Origin: Betaproteobacteria bacterium MOLA814
GTDB taxonomy: Bacteria; Pseudomonadota; Gammaproteobacteria; Burkholderiales; Burkholderiaceae_C
Assembly (NCBI GenBank): GCA_000496475.1
Contig: AYMW01000001.1
Span: 184,623-248,622, forward strand
Direction of reading: 5' to 3'
Length of the DNA: 64,000 nt
Shown here in pieces: positions 44,302 through 53,444 of the stretch. The notes below the pieces were generated by a model. It was given only the letters and a program-made list of their open reading frames with translations, ran no database searches and was not told the origin of the DNA. Positions within the stretch are counted from its first letter, which is position 1, and every line of letters begins with the position of its first letter. Both the position numbers and the translations under genes were made by a program.

Positions 44302-46026
44302 ATGCAGATAACCACCAGAGATATACCACCGCGCACCGTTCACACCTTAGAGCAAGCAGGCGTTCACCCGTTGCTGGCGCAGCTCTTTGCCGCCAGAGGG
44401 GTGCTTGGACCACACGACTTGGACGACAGCTTGGCCAAGTTACTGTCGCCAGACACCATGTTGGGCATAGACGCGGCGGCTCACACCTTGGCGACAGCCA
44501 TTGCACACCAGCAACACATCTGCGTGGTAGCTGACTACGACTGCGATGGCGCCACCGCGTGTGCAGTTGCCATACGGGGTTTACGCTTGCTGGGCGCTAC
44601 CAACGCGCACTACTTGGTGCCAGACCGCATTACCGACGGCTACGGCCTCACCGCTGGCATTGCCAGGCGGGTGGCACAGACAGGGGCTGGCGTGTTGATG
44701 ACGGTTGACAACGGCATTGCCAGCTTTGAAGGCGTGGCCACCGCCCGCGAGCTTGGCTTGACTGTGATCGTGACCGACCACCATTTACCAGCGCTCGTAA
44801 ACGGTGACATTCAGTTGCCCGATGCACACGCCATTGCCAACCCCAACCAGCCTGGCTGCAACTTTGAAAGCAAGTCCATCGCTGGTGTGGGGGTGATGTT
44901 TTATGTCTTGCTCAAGCTGAGAGCTGTGATGCGTGAGGCCGGACTGTTTGATGCCAGCAACCAACCCAAGCTGGACGCGCTGCTGCCTTTGGTGGCATTA
45001 GGTACTGTGGCGGACGTGGTCAAACTAGACGCCAACAACCGCCGGTTGGTGGCGCAGGGCTTAAAGCGCATACGTGCAGGCCACTTGCCAGTCGGGATGC
45101 AAGCCCTTTTTAAAGTGGCTGGGCGGCACACTGATGTGGCCACCACCTTTGATTTTGGATTTGCCGTTGGACCGCGCTTGAACGCTGCGGGGCGATTGGC
45201 CGACATGACTTTAGGCATTGAATGCTTGATAACCGACGACGCCATTCAGGCCGAGGCCTTGGCTCAGACGCTAGATCAAATCAACCGTGATCGCAAACAT
45301 ATTGAAGGTCATATGCGTGACCAAGCGCTGGAAATGGCCGAGACCATGATCGATGATGAGGCTGAAGCTCCGCCCGCGATCGTCCTGTTTGACCCCGACT
45401 TTCACGAAGGTGTGGTCGGCATTGTGGCCTCTCGTATCAAAGACAACATGCACAGGCCCACCTTTGTATTTGCCATGAGCCAGTCCCCGGGTTGTGAAGA
45501 CGAATTAAAGGGTTCAGGGCGGTCTATTCCAGGCTTTCACTTGCGCGACGCCTTGGACCTTGTCGCCAAACGCCACCCAGGCGTGCTGTTGCGCTTTGGC
45601 GGCCACGCCATGGCAGCAGGCTGCACCATTGACGCCGACCAGCTCGATGTATTTGAGCAAGCCTTACAAACAGTGGCTGGAGAATGGCTAGACGCCGCGA
45701 CCCTCACCCGCCGCTTAGAGACAGACGGCCCGCTGGACCCCAAATACCGCCACCCAGATGTGGTGGACCATTTGCACCAAGCTGTATGGGGCCAAGGTTT
45801 TGCGCCCCCTGTGTTCAGTGAACTGGTAGACATCGTGTCACAACGCCTGGTTGGCGAGAAACACTTGGCACTCAAAATGCTGCACCAAGGCCAAGCTGTT
45901 GACGGCATATGGTTTGGACACACGGAGCCCCTGCCCCAACGCGTCAAGTTGGCCTTTAGGCTGGATGCCGATGCATGGCAAGGCCAAAAACGTGTGCGAT
46001 TTTTAATAGAGGGCGCTCAACTATGA
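44302..46026 (+). CDS. recJ: single-stranded-DNA-specific exonuclease RecJ
   Basis: RecJ degrades single-stranded DNA 5' to 3' in recombination and mismatch repair. The DHH-phosphoesterase motifs are visible: ICVVADYDCDGATACAV (motif I), GVLMTVDNGIASFEG (II), LTVIVTDHHLPA (DHH, III) and GVGVMFYVLLKLRA, then GPRLNAAGRLADM, and the DHHA1 domain with HPGVLLRFGGHAMAAGCTI. The 574 residues match the family. Its stop overlaps the start of the next gene (ATGA). Confidence 0.97.
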   Translation: MQITTRDIPPRTVHTLEQAGVHPLLAQLFAARGVLGPHDLDDSLAKLLSPDTMLGIDAAAHTLATAIAHQQHICVVADYDCDGATACAVAIRGLRLLGATNAHYLVPDRITDGYGLTAGIARRVAQTGAGVLMTVDNGIASFEGVATARELGLTVIVTDHHLPALVNGDIQLPDAHAIANPNQPGCNFESKSIAGVGVMFYVLLKLRAVMREAGLFDASNQPKLDALLPLVALGTVADVVKLDANNRRLVAQGLKRIRAGHLPVGMQALFKVAGRHTDVATTFDFGFAVGPRLNAAGRLADMTLGIECLITDDAIQAEALAQTLDQINRDRKHIEGHMRDQALEMAETMIDDEAEAPPAIVLFDPDFHEGVVGIVASRIKDNMHRPTFVFAMSQSPGCEDELKGSGRSIPGFHLRDALDLVAKRHPGVLLRFGGHAMAAGCTIDADQLDVFEQALQTVAGEWLDAATLTRRLETDGPLDPKYRHPDVVDHLHQAVWGQGFAPPVFSELVDIVSQRLVGEKHLALKMLHQGQAVDGIWFGHTEPLPQRVKLAFRLDADAWQGQKRVRFLIEGAQL

Positions 46027-46895
46027 ATACCAGCACCGCCGCAGCAGTGGAACTGAACGCAGACCTGCACTGCCACTCCACCGCATCAGACGGCACCTTG
46101 GCTCAAGAAGTGTTGGTCAAGCGCGCCAAAGACAACGGCGTGCAGCTGTGGGCGCTGACAGACCACGACGAAATTGCAGGTCTAGACCTGGCGCATCAGA
46201 CAGCCCAAGACTTGGGGCTGCCCTTTGTCAATGGCGTAGAAATCTCAGTCAGCTTCGCTGGGGTCACCGTTCACATTGTTGGCTTGGGCTTTGACAGACG
46301 CAATCCCGACTTGGTCGCGGGCTTGGCCGCCACCAGAGGTGGACGCGCCCAACGCGCACGCGACATGGCGGCAGAGTTGGCCAAAGTTGGCATCCACAAT
46401 GCCTACGAAGGTGCTTTGAAATACGTAGGCAATCCTGACCTTATTTCTCGCACCCATTTTGCCCGTCACATCGTAGACATTGGCATGGCACGTGACACCC
46501 ACGACGTATTTCGCAAATACTTGGCCGATAACAAGCCCGGCTTCGTGCCACATAAATGGGCCGGACTTGGCAACGCGGTGAAATGGATCACAGGTGCGGG
46601 TGGTGTTGCCGTCATTGCACACCCAGCCCGTTACGGGCTATCGCCCACCGCCGAATACGCCTTGTTCAGCGAATTCAAAACGCACGGTGGCTTAGCCGTA
46701 GAGGTGGTGACTGGCAGCCACAGCGAAGCCGAGTACATCAAGTACGCCGACACCGCGCGTGAGTTCGGCCTTATGGCCTCACGCGGCTCGGACTTTCACA
46801 GCCCGACAGAAAGCCGCATAGACCTGGGCACGCTGCCCAACTTGCCCAAAGGATCAACGCCCGTGTGGTCGGTGCTCAAGCCACTGTCAGCCTAA
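46023..46895 (+). CDS. rnm: RNase AM / 3',5'-nucleoside bisphosphate phosphatase (PHP domain, YciV/TrpH)
   Basis: A 290-residue PHP-domain phosphoesterase. Metal-binding motifs are DLHCHSTASDGTL, LWALTDHDEIAGLD, VNGVEISVSF with the Glu, AVIAHPARY with the His and SRGSDFHSPTES near the end. In E. coli the homologue matures 5' ends of rRNA and hydrolyses 3',5'-bisphosphates. The start at 46023 overlaps the recJ stop; an in-frame start at 45975 would lie within recJ and is rejected. It is followed by the Sua5-like gene after 19 bases, and the YciV-YciO neighbourhood is conserved in proteobacteria. Confidence 0.93.
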   Translation: MNTSTAAAVELNADLHCHSTASDGTLAQEVLVKRAKDNGVQLWALTDHDEIAGLDLAHQTAQDLGLPFVNGVEISVSFAGVTVHIVGLGFDRRNPDLVAGLAATRGGRAQRARDMAAELAKVGIHNAYEGALKYVGNPDLISRTHFARHIVDIGMARDTHDVFRKYLADNKPGFVPHKWAGLGNAVKWITGAGGVAVIAHPARYGLSPTAEYALFSEFKTHGGLAVEVVTGSHSEAEYIKYADTAREFGLMASRGSDFHSPTESRIDLGTLPNLPKGSTPVWSVLKPLSA

Positions 46896-46914
46896 GCGAG
46901 CCTCACTAAAAACC

Positions 46915-47556
46915 ATGTCGCAATACTTCGAAATTCACCCCAACAACCCGCAACCACGCTTGCTCAAACAAGCCGTTGAATTGCTGAAAAAAGGGGGCTT
47001 GCTGGCCATTCCTACGGACTCCAGCTACGCGCTGGTGTGTCAACTTGATGACAAGGCTACTGTGGACAAGATGCGCCGTATTCGCCAAGTCGACGACCGC
47101 CACCACCTCACGCTGCTGTGCGCCGACTTGAGCGAGCTTGCCAACTATGCAAAAGTTGACAACCAGCAATACCGCTTGCTCAAGCTGGCTTCGCCAGGAC
47201 CCTTCACCTTCATATTGGACGCCAGTAAAGAAGTACCAAGGCGTGTGAGCCACCCATCGCGTAAAACCATTGGTTTGCGAGTGCCCAACCATGCGGTTGT
47301 TCACGAGCTGCTGGCTTTGCACATGGCGCCGCTCCTGGCCACCACGCTCATCATGCCCGGTGACACCCTCCCCCTCAATGATCCGCAAGAGATACGCGAA
47401 CGGCTGCTCAACAGCGTTAACGGTGTGATCGATGCAGGCGCATGTGCCCTAGAGCCCACCACGGTGCTAGACCTCACGACCATGCAGACAGGTGGCGCGC
47501 CGCAAGTGGTGAGGGACGGCGCAGGCGACTGGCGCGCTCTGGGCATTGAAAGCTGA
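46915..47556 (+). CDS. yciO: YciO/Sua5 family protein (L-threonylcarbamoyladenylate synthase-like)
   Basis: A 213-residue TsaC/Sua5-fold protein. Seen are LLKKGGLLAIPTDSSYALVC, the region KMRRIRQVDDRHHLTLLCAD, ASPGPFTFILDASKEVPRRV and RKTIGLRVPNHAVVHELLAL. The family binds ATP, threonine and bicarbonate; the YciO branch is thought to be distinct from the essential TsaC. The gene belongs to the rightward recJ-rnm-yciO-M50 series. Confidence 0.9.
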   Translation: MSQYFEIHPNNPQPRLLKQAVELLKKGGLLAIPTDSSYALVCQLDDKATVDKMRRIRQVDDRHHLTLLCADLSELANYAKVDNQQYRLLKLASPGPFTFILDASKEVPRRVSHPSRKTIGLRVPNHAVVHELLALHMAPLLATTLIMPGDTLPLNDPQEIRERLLNSVNGVIDAGACALEPTTVLDLTTMQTGGAPQVVRDGAGDWRALGIES

Positions 47557-47594
47557 GCGTCAGCCTCAGGGCAAGCCTGAGCGACAATAACGCC

Positions 47595-48263
47595 ATGGAC
47601 CTCGCCAACCTCATTCAAACCATCGCCATTTATGCACTGCCTGTGCTGTTTGCCATCACCCTGCACGAAGCCGCGCATGGCTACGCTGCGCTGCATTTTG
47701 GCGACAACACGGCCGCCATGCTGGGGCGAATTACCCTCAATCCCATCAAACACATAGACCCGGTGGGCACCTTGGTCATGCCGCTGGTGCTGTACTTTGC
47801 CACCAGCGGGGCCTTTTTGTTTGGTTATGCCAAACCTGTGCCTGTCCGGTTTGGCCAGCTCAACAACCCAAAGCGCGACATGGTCTGGGTGGCGCTTGCT
47901 GGTCCTGCTGCCAACTTTGTCCAAGCGGTCATGTGGTCTGTGATGTTTTACGTGTTGGTGGTGATGGGTGTAGAGGAGCGTTTTTTCTTTGAGATGTGCC
48001 AAGCCGGCCTGCTGGTGAACTTGGTCATGTTTGCCCTCAACTTGTTTCCTTTGCCACCACTTGACGGCGGCCGTATTTTGGTGGGCTTGTTGCCCATGAG
48101 GGCGGCCATGGCTGTGTCGAAAGTAGAGCCTTGGGGCTTCTTTATCGTGATGGCCCTGATATTTACAGGCGTTGTCAGCGCATGGTGGTTGCGTCCACTG
48201 ATGGCCGCCACGGCCAGCTTCATACAGCTCATGCTCACACCACTGCGCGTGCTGGTGAGCTAA
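47595..48263 (+). CDS. site-2 protease family protein (M50-like membrane peptidase)
   Basis: A 222-residue multi-span membrane protein with the zinc motif HEAAHGYAALHFGD (HExxH) near residue 23 and the second motif FPLPPLDGGRILVGLLP (family NPxPPLDGG) near residue 150. It is the short S2P form without PDZ domain, common next to yciO and trpS in betaproteobacteria. Substrate unknown. It begins 38 bases after yciO; trpS follows after 33 bases. Confidence 0.92.
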   Translation: MDLANLIQTIAIYALPVLFAITLHEAAHGYAALHFGDNTAAMLGRITLNPIKHIDPVGTLVMPLVLYFATSGAFLFGYAKPVPVRFGQLNNPKRDMVWVALAGPAANFVQAVMWSVMFYVLVVMGVEERFFFEMCQAGLLVNLVMFALNLFPLPPLDGGRILVGLLPMRAAMAVSKVEPWGFFIVMALIFTGVVSAWWLRPLMAATASFIQLMLTPLRVLVS

Positions 48264-48296
48264 AGCGCCACATTTTTACTTTTTCAATTAATTTTT

Positions 48297-49532
48297 ATGC
48301 CTGATAACAGCCAACAACCTTCATTCCCAACCGCCTCACGTGAACGTGTGCTGTCAGGCATGCGCCCCACTGGCGCACTGCATTTGGGTCATTACCATGG
48401 TGCGCTTAAAAACTGGACACGCTTGCAGCACGAGATGTCGTGTTTTTACTTTGTCGCCGATTGGCATGCGCTCACCACCCACTATGAAAGCCGCGAGGTC
48501 ATTGAGAAAAACGTTTATGAGATGGTGATTGATTGGCTGGCCACTGGCCTAGACCCCAATCTGTGCACCATGTTTTTGCAAAGTCGCATTCCCGAACATG
48601 CCGAGCTCTTCACCCTGCTGTCCATGGGCACGCCGATTGGCTGGCTAGAACGGGTACCGACATACAAGGACCAACAAGAAAAATTAAAAGACAAAGACTT
48701 ATCGACCTATGGCTTCTTGGGCTACCCGTTGCTGCAAGCGGCAGACATACTGATTTATCGCGCCCAACACGTTCCGGTTGGCGAAGACCAAGCCAGCCAT
48801 GTGGAGCTGACCCGAGAGGTGGCTAGACGCTTCAACCACTTGTATGGGCGAGAGTCCGATTTTGAAGTACGGTTGGCGGCCTCTTTAGAAGCCATTGGCA
48901 AAGACAGCGCCAAACGGTTTGAAAAATCCAGACGGCAATTTCAAGAAGCGGGGGACGCCAAGGCATTTGAAGGGGCCATGGCCTTTATCGCCAACCACCC
49001 CGATCTCAAGGCTGATGATAAAGAACGCCTTCAGGGTTACTTTAAAGGCTCAGGCAAATCGGTACTGGTTGAGCCACAAGCATTACTCACGCAAGCCAGT
49101 CGCCTGCCTGGCCTAGACGGTGCAAAAATGAGTAAAAGTTACAACAACACCATTGCCATACGCGAAGACAAAGTCGCTATAGAAATCAAGCTGAAGCGCA
49201 TGCCAACAGACCCGGCGCGGGTCAGACGCACCGACGTAGGCAACCCAAGCCGTTGCCCTGTATGGCAATTCCACAAGGTCTACTCTGACGCCACTACGCA
49301 GGCATGGGTGCAGCAGGGTTGCACGAGCGCAGGCATTGGCTGTTTGGACTGCAAGCAACCCATCATCGACGCGGTCTTGCTAGAGCAACAGCCCATGCTA
49401 GAGCGCGCCCAGCCATACATTGACAACCCGACATTGGTACGTGACATCATCGATGCCGGTACCGACACAGCCCGCAAGGTGGCCAGAGAAACCATGGTGG
49501 ATGTCAGAGCGGCGATAGGGCTAAACTACTAA
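48297..49532 (+). CDS. trpS: tryptophan--tRNA ligase
   Basis: A class Ic tRNA synthetase that charges tRNA-Trp. It shows the HIGH-type motif MRPTGALHLGHYHGALKNW, the KMSKS motif LDGAKMSKSYNNTIAI and LLQAADILIYRAQHVPVGED for tryptophan binding. The length of 411 residues reflects an insertion (about residues 185-235) before the KMSKS loop, seen in many betaproteobacterial TrpRS. Last gene of the rightward series that begins at recJ. Confidence 0.96.
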   Translation: MPDNSQQPSFPTASRERVLSGMRPTGALHLGHYHGALKNWTRLQHEMSCFYFVADWHALTTHYESREVIEKNVYEMVIDWLATGLDPNLCTMFLQSRIPEHAELFTLLSMGTPIGWLERVPTYKDQQEKLKDKDLSTYGFLGYPLLQAADILIYRAQHVPVGEDQASHVELTREVARRFNHLYGRESDFEVRLAASLEAIGKDSAKRFEKSRRQFQEAGDAKAFEGAMAFIANHPDLKADDKERLQGYFKGSGKSVLVEPQALLTQASRLPGLDGAKMSKSYNNTIAIREDKVAIEIKLKRMPTDPARVRRTDVGNPSRCPVWQFHKVYSDATTQAWVQQGCTSAGIGCLDCKQPIIDAVLLEQQPMLERAQPYIDNPTLVRDIIDAGTDTARKVARETMVDVRAAIGLNY

Positions 49533-49576
49533 ATATGAGCCTACAGTTGTCCTTTTAGCATTACTGCTGTAATTGA

Positions 49577-49603
49577 GGTCTTTTAGCTGTAACATAAGAC
49601 CTA
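49577..49603. promoter_or_regulatory. inverted repeat before the response regulator gene
   Basis: AGGTCTT (49577-49583) and AAGACCT (49597-49603) form a perfect 7-bp inverted repeat with a 13-base spacer, about 80 bases before the response regulator start. The motif CTTTTAGC also occurs twice in this gap. It could be an operator or, less likely, a weak trpS end signal (no T-run). Confidence 0.4.
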
Positions 49604-49681
49604 TGTATCACCCAGTGAACTAAGTGCTTAAAACTTGGTTCTGCATGGTGCCAAAGCACAATCAATTGTGGAAAGACCAAA

Positions 49682-50278
49682 ATGAGCATTCTTGTCATAG
49701 ACGACCATCCCCTGATGCGCGAGGCCGTTGTTATGTTGCTGCGTCGCTTGCGCACCAAAGCCACCGTTATTGAATTAGACAGACTTGCTGTGGTCAACCA
49801 AGCAATCGTCGAGCACGGCACACCTGAATTGGTTTGTTTGGATTTAAAACTGCCTGACACCAATGGTGTATCAGGTGTGCGTGAATTGCGCCGCTTGCTG
49901 CCAGACACATCGCTTATTGTGTTGTCAGCTTCTCCTGCCACAGACTACTCAGACTTGTCGTTAGAAGCAGGCGCTGATGCCTACGTTGAAAAATCGCTAG
50001 GTGCTGCCCACATTGGCAAAGTACTGAAAGAGTTTTTAGAAGATGACGACGAAGACGATGCCGATGGCCCCACCATCCCAGAAAAGCTCTCTAAACGTCA
50101 AAAGCAGCTGTTGGTGATGCTTGACCGGGGACTCAGCAACCGCGATATTGCTGAATCACTGTCAATCAGTGAGCATACGGTGAAGGTACATTTATGGCGC
50201 TTGTTCCGTCGCCTGAACGTCAAGAGCCGCTCACAAGCCAGCCATTTGGCAAGGACCGCAGGCTTGATAGACTACTGA
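49682..50278 (+). CDS. NarL/FixJ-type response regulator (orphan)
   Basis: A 198-residue two-domain regulator. The receiver has acidic pocket ILVIDDHPLMREAV, the phospho-acceptor Asp in LVCLDLKLPDTNGVSG, Ser/Thr in LIVLSASP and Lys in AYVEKSLGA. A striking acidic linker (EDDDEDDADGP) leads to a LuxR-type HTH (SKRQKQLLVMLDRGLSNRDI, AESLSISEHTVKVHLWRLFR, RLNVKSRSQA). No histidine kinase is adjacent, so its partner is elsewhere. It is monocistronic, ending in a strong terminator. Confidence 0.92.
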   Translation: MSILVIDDHPLMREAVVMLLRRLRTKATVIELDRLAVVNQAIVEHGTPELVCLDLKLPDTNGVSGVRELRRLLPDTSLIVLSASPATDYSDLSLEAGADAYVEKSLGAAHIGKVLKEFLEDDDEDDADGPTIPEKLSKRQKQLLVMLDRGLSNRDIAESLSISEHTVKVHLWRLFRRLNVKSRSQASHLARTAGLIDY

Positions 50279-50338
50279 GACACAACACTCTCATCAGCCA
50301 GGCGCTCAGTCAGCAAGCGTGCTGCAGCGACCAACCAG

Positions 50339-50381
50339 CCACCTGATGTCCCGCGTACCGTTGGACATCGGTGGTTTTTTT
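50339..50381 (+). terminator. intrinsic terminator after the response regulator
   Basis: CCACC-T-GATGTCC pairs with GGACATC-GGTGG, a 12-bp stem with one bulged T, followed by TTTTTTT. It lies about 60 bases after the stop codon. The following 290 bases up to the binding-protein gene contain its promoter and no gene. Confidence 0.93.
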
Positions 50382-50672
50382 ATGACTGCCCACAGTCGAC
50401 CCAACACACACCCTGTCACCCTCCAGTTGTAGCGCAGCACTGGCCTTGCAGCCCATGACCTTTTTTTACGCTGAAACCTTGGACGCTTGCGGCTTTTTGA
50501 CACAAAACGGGTAGACCCTGATGCCGCAGACCTCTAAAAGTAGGTAAACTAATAATTTACGCATTAGGCATTGAACAGAACGCTGTTGCAAACAGCCTGT
50601 TGTGCCTTGCGTGAAATGATCAATTGGCGCAGGATAACCATCCCGCATTTTGAAACCTGCAAAGGATTACTT

Positions 50673-51854
50673 ATGAAGAAGATTCTGACGGCAACAGCCT
50701 TGGCTGCAGCCTTAATCACGTCGGCACAAGCTGAAAATATTAAAATTGGTATTGCCTTGGGCTTCACGGGTCCTGCCGAGTCCTTGGCTCCGCCCATGGC
50801 GTCTGGCGCTGAATTGGCTTTAAAAGAAGCCAGCGACAGCGGTGCCTTTTTAGGTGGAACGACCATTACTACTGTTCGCGCTGACAGCACCTGCATTGAC
50901 GCTGCCGCAGCAACAGCTGCCGCTGAACGCTTGGTCAGCTCTGAAGGCGTGAAGGCCATCATCGGCGGCCTGTGCTCTGGTGCAACGACTGCCATATTGC
51001 AAAACGTCGCCATGCCCAAAGGCGTGTTGCAGTTTTCACCATCTGCCACATCACCGGCTCTAACAACCATTGCTGACAATGGCTTGTTTTTCCGTGCATC
51101 GCCTTCCGATGCACGTCAAGGTGCCATCATTGCGCAAATGCTGAAAGAAAAAGGGATCAAGTCAGCTGCGCTGACATACACCAACAACGACTACGGCAAA
51201 GGCTTGGCAGACAGCATCAAGACAAACGTCGAAGCCATGGGCGGCAAGATCACCATTTACGCATCGCACGAAGACGGCAAGGGTGACTACACCGCTGAAG
51301 TTGGCGCATTGGCATCTGCCGGCGGTGAGATTTTAATCGTTGCAGGCTACTTGGACCAAGGCGGTCGCGGCATCATTCGCTCAGCGCTTGATACGGGTGC
51401 ATTTGAAAGGTTCTTTTTACCTGACGCCATGATTGGCGAGAGCTTGACCGCAGCCATAGGCAAGGGCCTGAACGGCTCTTTCGGTGTGGTGCCAGGCACT
51501 GACAGCCCAGGCGCCAAGTTATACGAAGCATTGACTGTCAAAGCAGGCTTTAAGAATGGCCCTTACTCACCAGAATCTTACGACGCTGCTGCACTGACTA
51601 TTTTGGCCATGCAAGCTGCCAAATCTACTGACAGCGCTAAAGTTAAAGCCAAAGTGTTTGAAGTTGCCAATGCACCTGGCGAAAAAATATTTCCAGGTCA
51701 GTTGGCAAAGGCCTTGGGCATTTTGGCCAAGGGTGGTGACATCGACTACGTTGGTGCGTCTGCCATTGAGTTGATTGAGCCAGGCGAGAGCGCTGGCGGC
51801 TACCGTGAAGTCGAAGTCAAGGGCGGCAAGTTCAACACCGTTGGCTACCGTTAA
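50673..51854 (+). CDS. branched-chain amino acid-type ABC transporter substrate-binding protein
   Basis: A periplasmic Leu/Ile/Val-type binding protein (PF13458 group). The start at 50673 follows AAAGGA and gives the signal peptide MKKILTATALAAALITSAQA; the frame is open from 50571 but the extra N-terminus has no leader. The mature part begins ENIKIGIALGFTGPAESLAP and contains AAERLVSSEGVKAIIGGLCS and ALTYTNNDYGKGLADSIK. The 393-residue precursor has normal length. As the first gene of the importer operon it is separated from the rest by two hairpins, which often keep binding-protein message in excess. The ligand may be an amino acid, amide or urea; not decided by sequence. Confidence 0.92.
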   Translation: MKKILTATALAAALITSAQAENIKIGIALGFTGPAESLAPPMASGAELALKEASDSGAFLGGTTITTVRADSTCIDAAAATAAAERLVSSEGVKAIIGGLCSGATTAILQNVAMPKGVLQFSPSATSPALTTIADNGLFFRASPSDARQGAIIAQMLKEKGIKSAALTYTNNDYGKGLADSIKTNVEAMGGKITIYASHEDGKGDYTAEVGALASAGGEILIVAGYLDQGGRGIIRSALDTGAFERFFLPDAMIGESLTAAIGKGLNGSFGVVPGTDSPGAKLYEALTVKAGFKNGPYSPESYDAAALTILAMQAAKSTDSAKVKAKVFEVANAPGEKIFPGQLAKALGILAKGGDIDYVGASAIELIEPGESAGGYREVEVKGGKFNTVGYR

Positions 51855-51879
51855 TCGGTAAGCTGCAATGATTGGCAGC

Positions 51880-51945
51880 TGGCGCAGGTTTGTTTAAGCT
51901 GCGCCACCAACCTTCATACGGCCCCGCCTAACGGCGCGGGCCGTT
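51880..51945 (+). promoter_or_regulatory. two intergenic hairpins between the binding-protein gene and livG
   Basis: TGGCGCA/TGCGCCA (51880-51906) and ACGGCCC/GGGCCGT (51918-51944) are two stem-loops in the 100-base gap; the second is followed by only TTTG. They may slow 3' decay of the binding-protein message or partly terminate it, lowering expression of the membrane genes. Confidence 0.6.
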
Positions 51946-51957
51946 TGCATTACTAAC

Positions 51958-52740
51958 ATGATCCAAATTAAAAACCTCAAGATGCACTTTGGCGGCATTC
52001 ATGCCCTTGACGATGTGTCCTTGACGCTGGAAACAGGCCGCATCACAGGGCTGATTGGTCCAAACGGCGCAGGTAAAACCACGCTATTTAATGTGATTGC
52101 TGGTCACTACAAGCCCACCAGCGGGCAGGTCTTTCTAGACGGTGAAGACATTACAGGCTTGCCGCCGCACGAGCTCTTTGCCAAAGGTATGCTGCGTACC
52201 TTTCAAATTGCACACGAATTTTCCACATTAACCGTACGCGAAAATCTCATGATGGTGCCCGGTGGGCAATCAGGAGAGCGTTTGATTGATACGTGGCTGC
52301 GCCCAAGGCGGGTCCAGCAAGAAGAGGAAGCTGTTCGAGCCAAAGCTGATGACGTCATCACTTTTTTGGAAATCAGCCATGTGGCTGACGAATTAGCCGG
52401 CAACTTATCCGGTGGACAAAAAAAACTGCTGGAGCTGGGTCGAACCATGATGACAGACGCCAAGATTGTCTTTCTTGACGAGGTAGGTGCGGGTGTCAAC
52501 CGCACGCTGCTCAACACCTTGGGCGATGCCATCATTCGTTTGAACCAAGAGCGCGGCTACACCTTTTGCATGATCGAACACGACATGGACTTTATTGGGA
52601 GGCTGTGCGAGTCGGTCATTGTGATGGCCGAAGGCCATGTTTTGGCACAAGGCACTGCTGCAGAGGTCACCTCCAACGAACAGGTGATTGAAGCCTACCT
52701 TGGCCGTGGCCTAAAGAACAAACCAGGGATAGTCGCATGA
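51958..52740 (+). CDS. livG: branched-chain amino acid-type ABC transporter ATP-binding protein LivG
   Basis: The first of the two ATPases of the importer. Walker A is [20 protein letters not shown], the signature [16 protein letters not shown], Walker [14 protein letters not shown] (a D-E pair with slightly unusual following residues) and the H-loop [13 protein letters not shown]. The C-terminal extension typical of LivG ([20 protein letters not shown]) is present. It overlaps livF by 4 bases. Confidence 0.94.
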   Translation: MIQIKNLKMHFGGIHALDDVSLTLETGRITGLIGPNGAGKTTLFNVIAGHYKPTSGQVFLDGEDITGLPPHELFAKGMLRTFQIAHEFSTLTVRENLMMVPGGQSGERLIDTWLRPRRVQQEEEAVRAKADDVITFLEISHVADELAGNLSGGQKKLLELGRTMMTDAKIVFLDEVGAGVNRTLLNTLGDAIIRLNQERGYTFCMIEHDMDFIGRLCESVIVMAEGHVLAQGTAAEVTSNEQVIEAYLGRGLKNKPGIVA

Positions 52741-53441
52741 GTTTCCTGATCGGAAAAGACATGACAGGCGGCTACGGTGGCGCAGACATCTTGAACGATT
52801 GCACAATCGCTGTCGAACGCGGAGAAATCGCCGTGATTGTGGGTCCCAATGGTGCCGGCAAGTCAACCGCGATGAAGGCCTTGTTTGGCATGTTGTCCCT
52901 ACGCAAAGGATCGGTCACGCTGGACGGCCAAGACATCATCGATCTCAGCCCACAAGACCGAGTGGCACAGGGTATGGGTTTTGTGCCACAGACGAACAAC
53001 GTGTTCACCTCCATGTCGGTTGAAGAAAACCTAGAGATGGGTGCGTTTTTGCGCACGGACGACTTCAGCGAGACGATGGGTCAAGTCTACGATTTGTTTC
53101 CCATACTGAAAGAAAAGCGCAAACAGCCCGCAGGCCAACTGTCTGGTGGCCAGCGTCAACAAGTGGCAGTAGGTCGGGCTCTGATGACGCAACCCAAGGT
53201 ATTGATGCTTGATGAACCAACCGCTGGGGTGTCGCCTATTGTGATGGATGAGCTGTTTGACCGAATCATTGAAATTGCGCGCTCAGGCATTGCTATTTTG
53301 ATGGTTGAACAAAACGCGCGCCAAGCACTCAACATTGCCGACAAGGGCTATGTGCTTGTGCAGGGTAGCAACCGCTTTACCGACACGGGCGAAGCTTTGA
53401 TGGCGAACCCTGAAGTTCGTCGTTCTTTTTTAGGAGGCTGA
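52737..53441 (+). CDS. livF: branched-chain amino acid-type ABC transporter ATP-binding protein LivF
   Basis: The second ATPase, 234 residues. Walker A VIVGPNGAGKSTAMKALFGM, signature LSGGQRQQVAVGRALM, Walker B VLMLDEPTAGVSP and ILMVEQNARQAL follow the LivF pattern. It overlaps livG (ATGA) and ends just before livH, whose Shine-Dalgarno (TAGGAGG) is inside its last codons. Confidence 0.95.
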   Translation: MSFLIGKDMTGGYGGADILNDCTIAVERGEIAVIVGPNGAGKSTAMKALFGMLSLRKGSVTLDGQDIIDLSPQDRVAQGMGFVPQTNNVFTSMSVEENLEMGAFLRTDDFSETMGQVYDLFPILKEKRKQPAGQLSGGQRQQVAVGRALMTQPKVLMLDEPTAGVSPIVMDELFDRIIEIARSGIAILMVEQNARQALNIADKGYVLVQGSNRFTDTGEALMANPEVRRSFLGG

Positions 53442-53444
53442 TTG

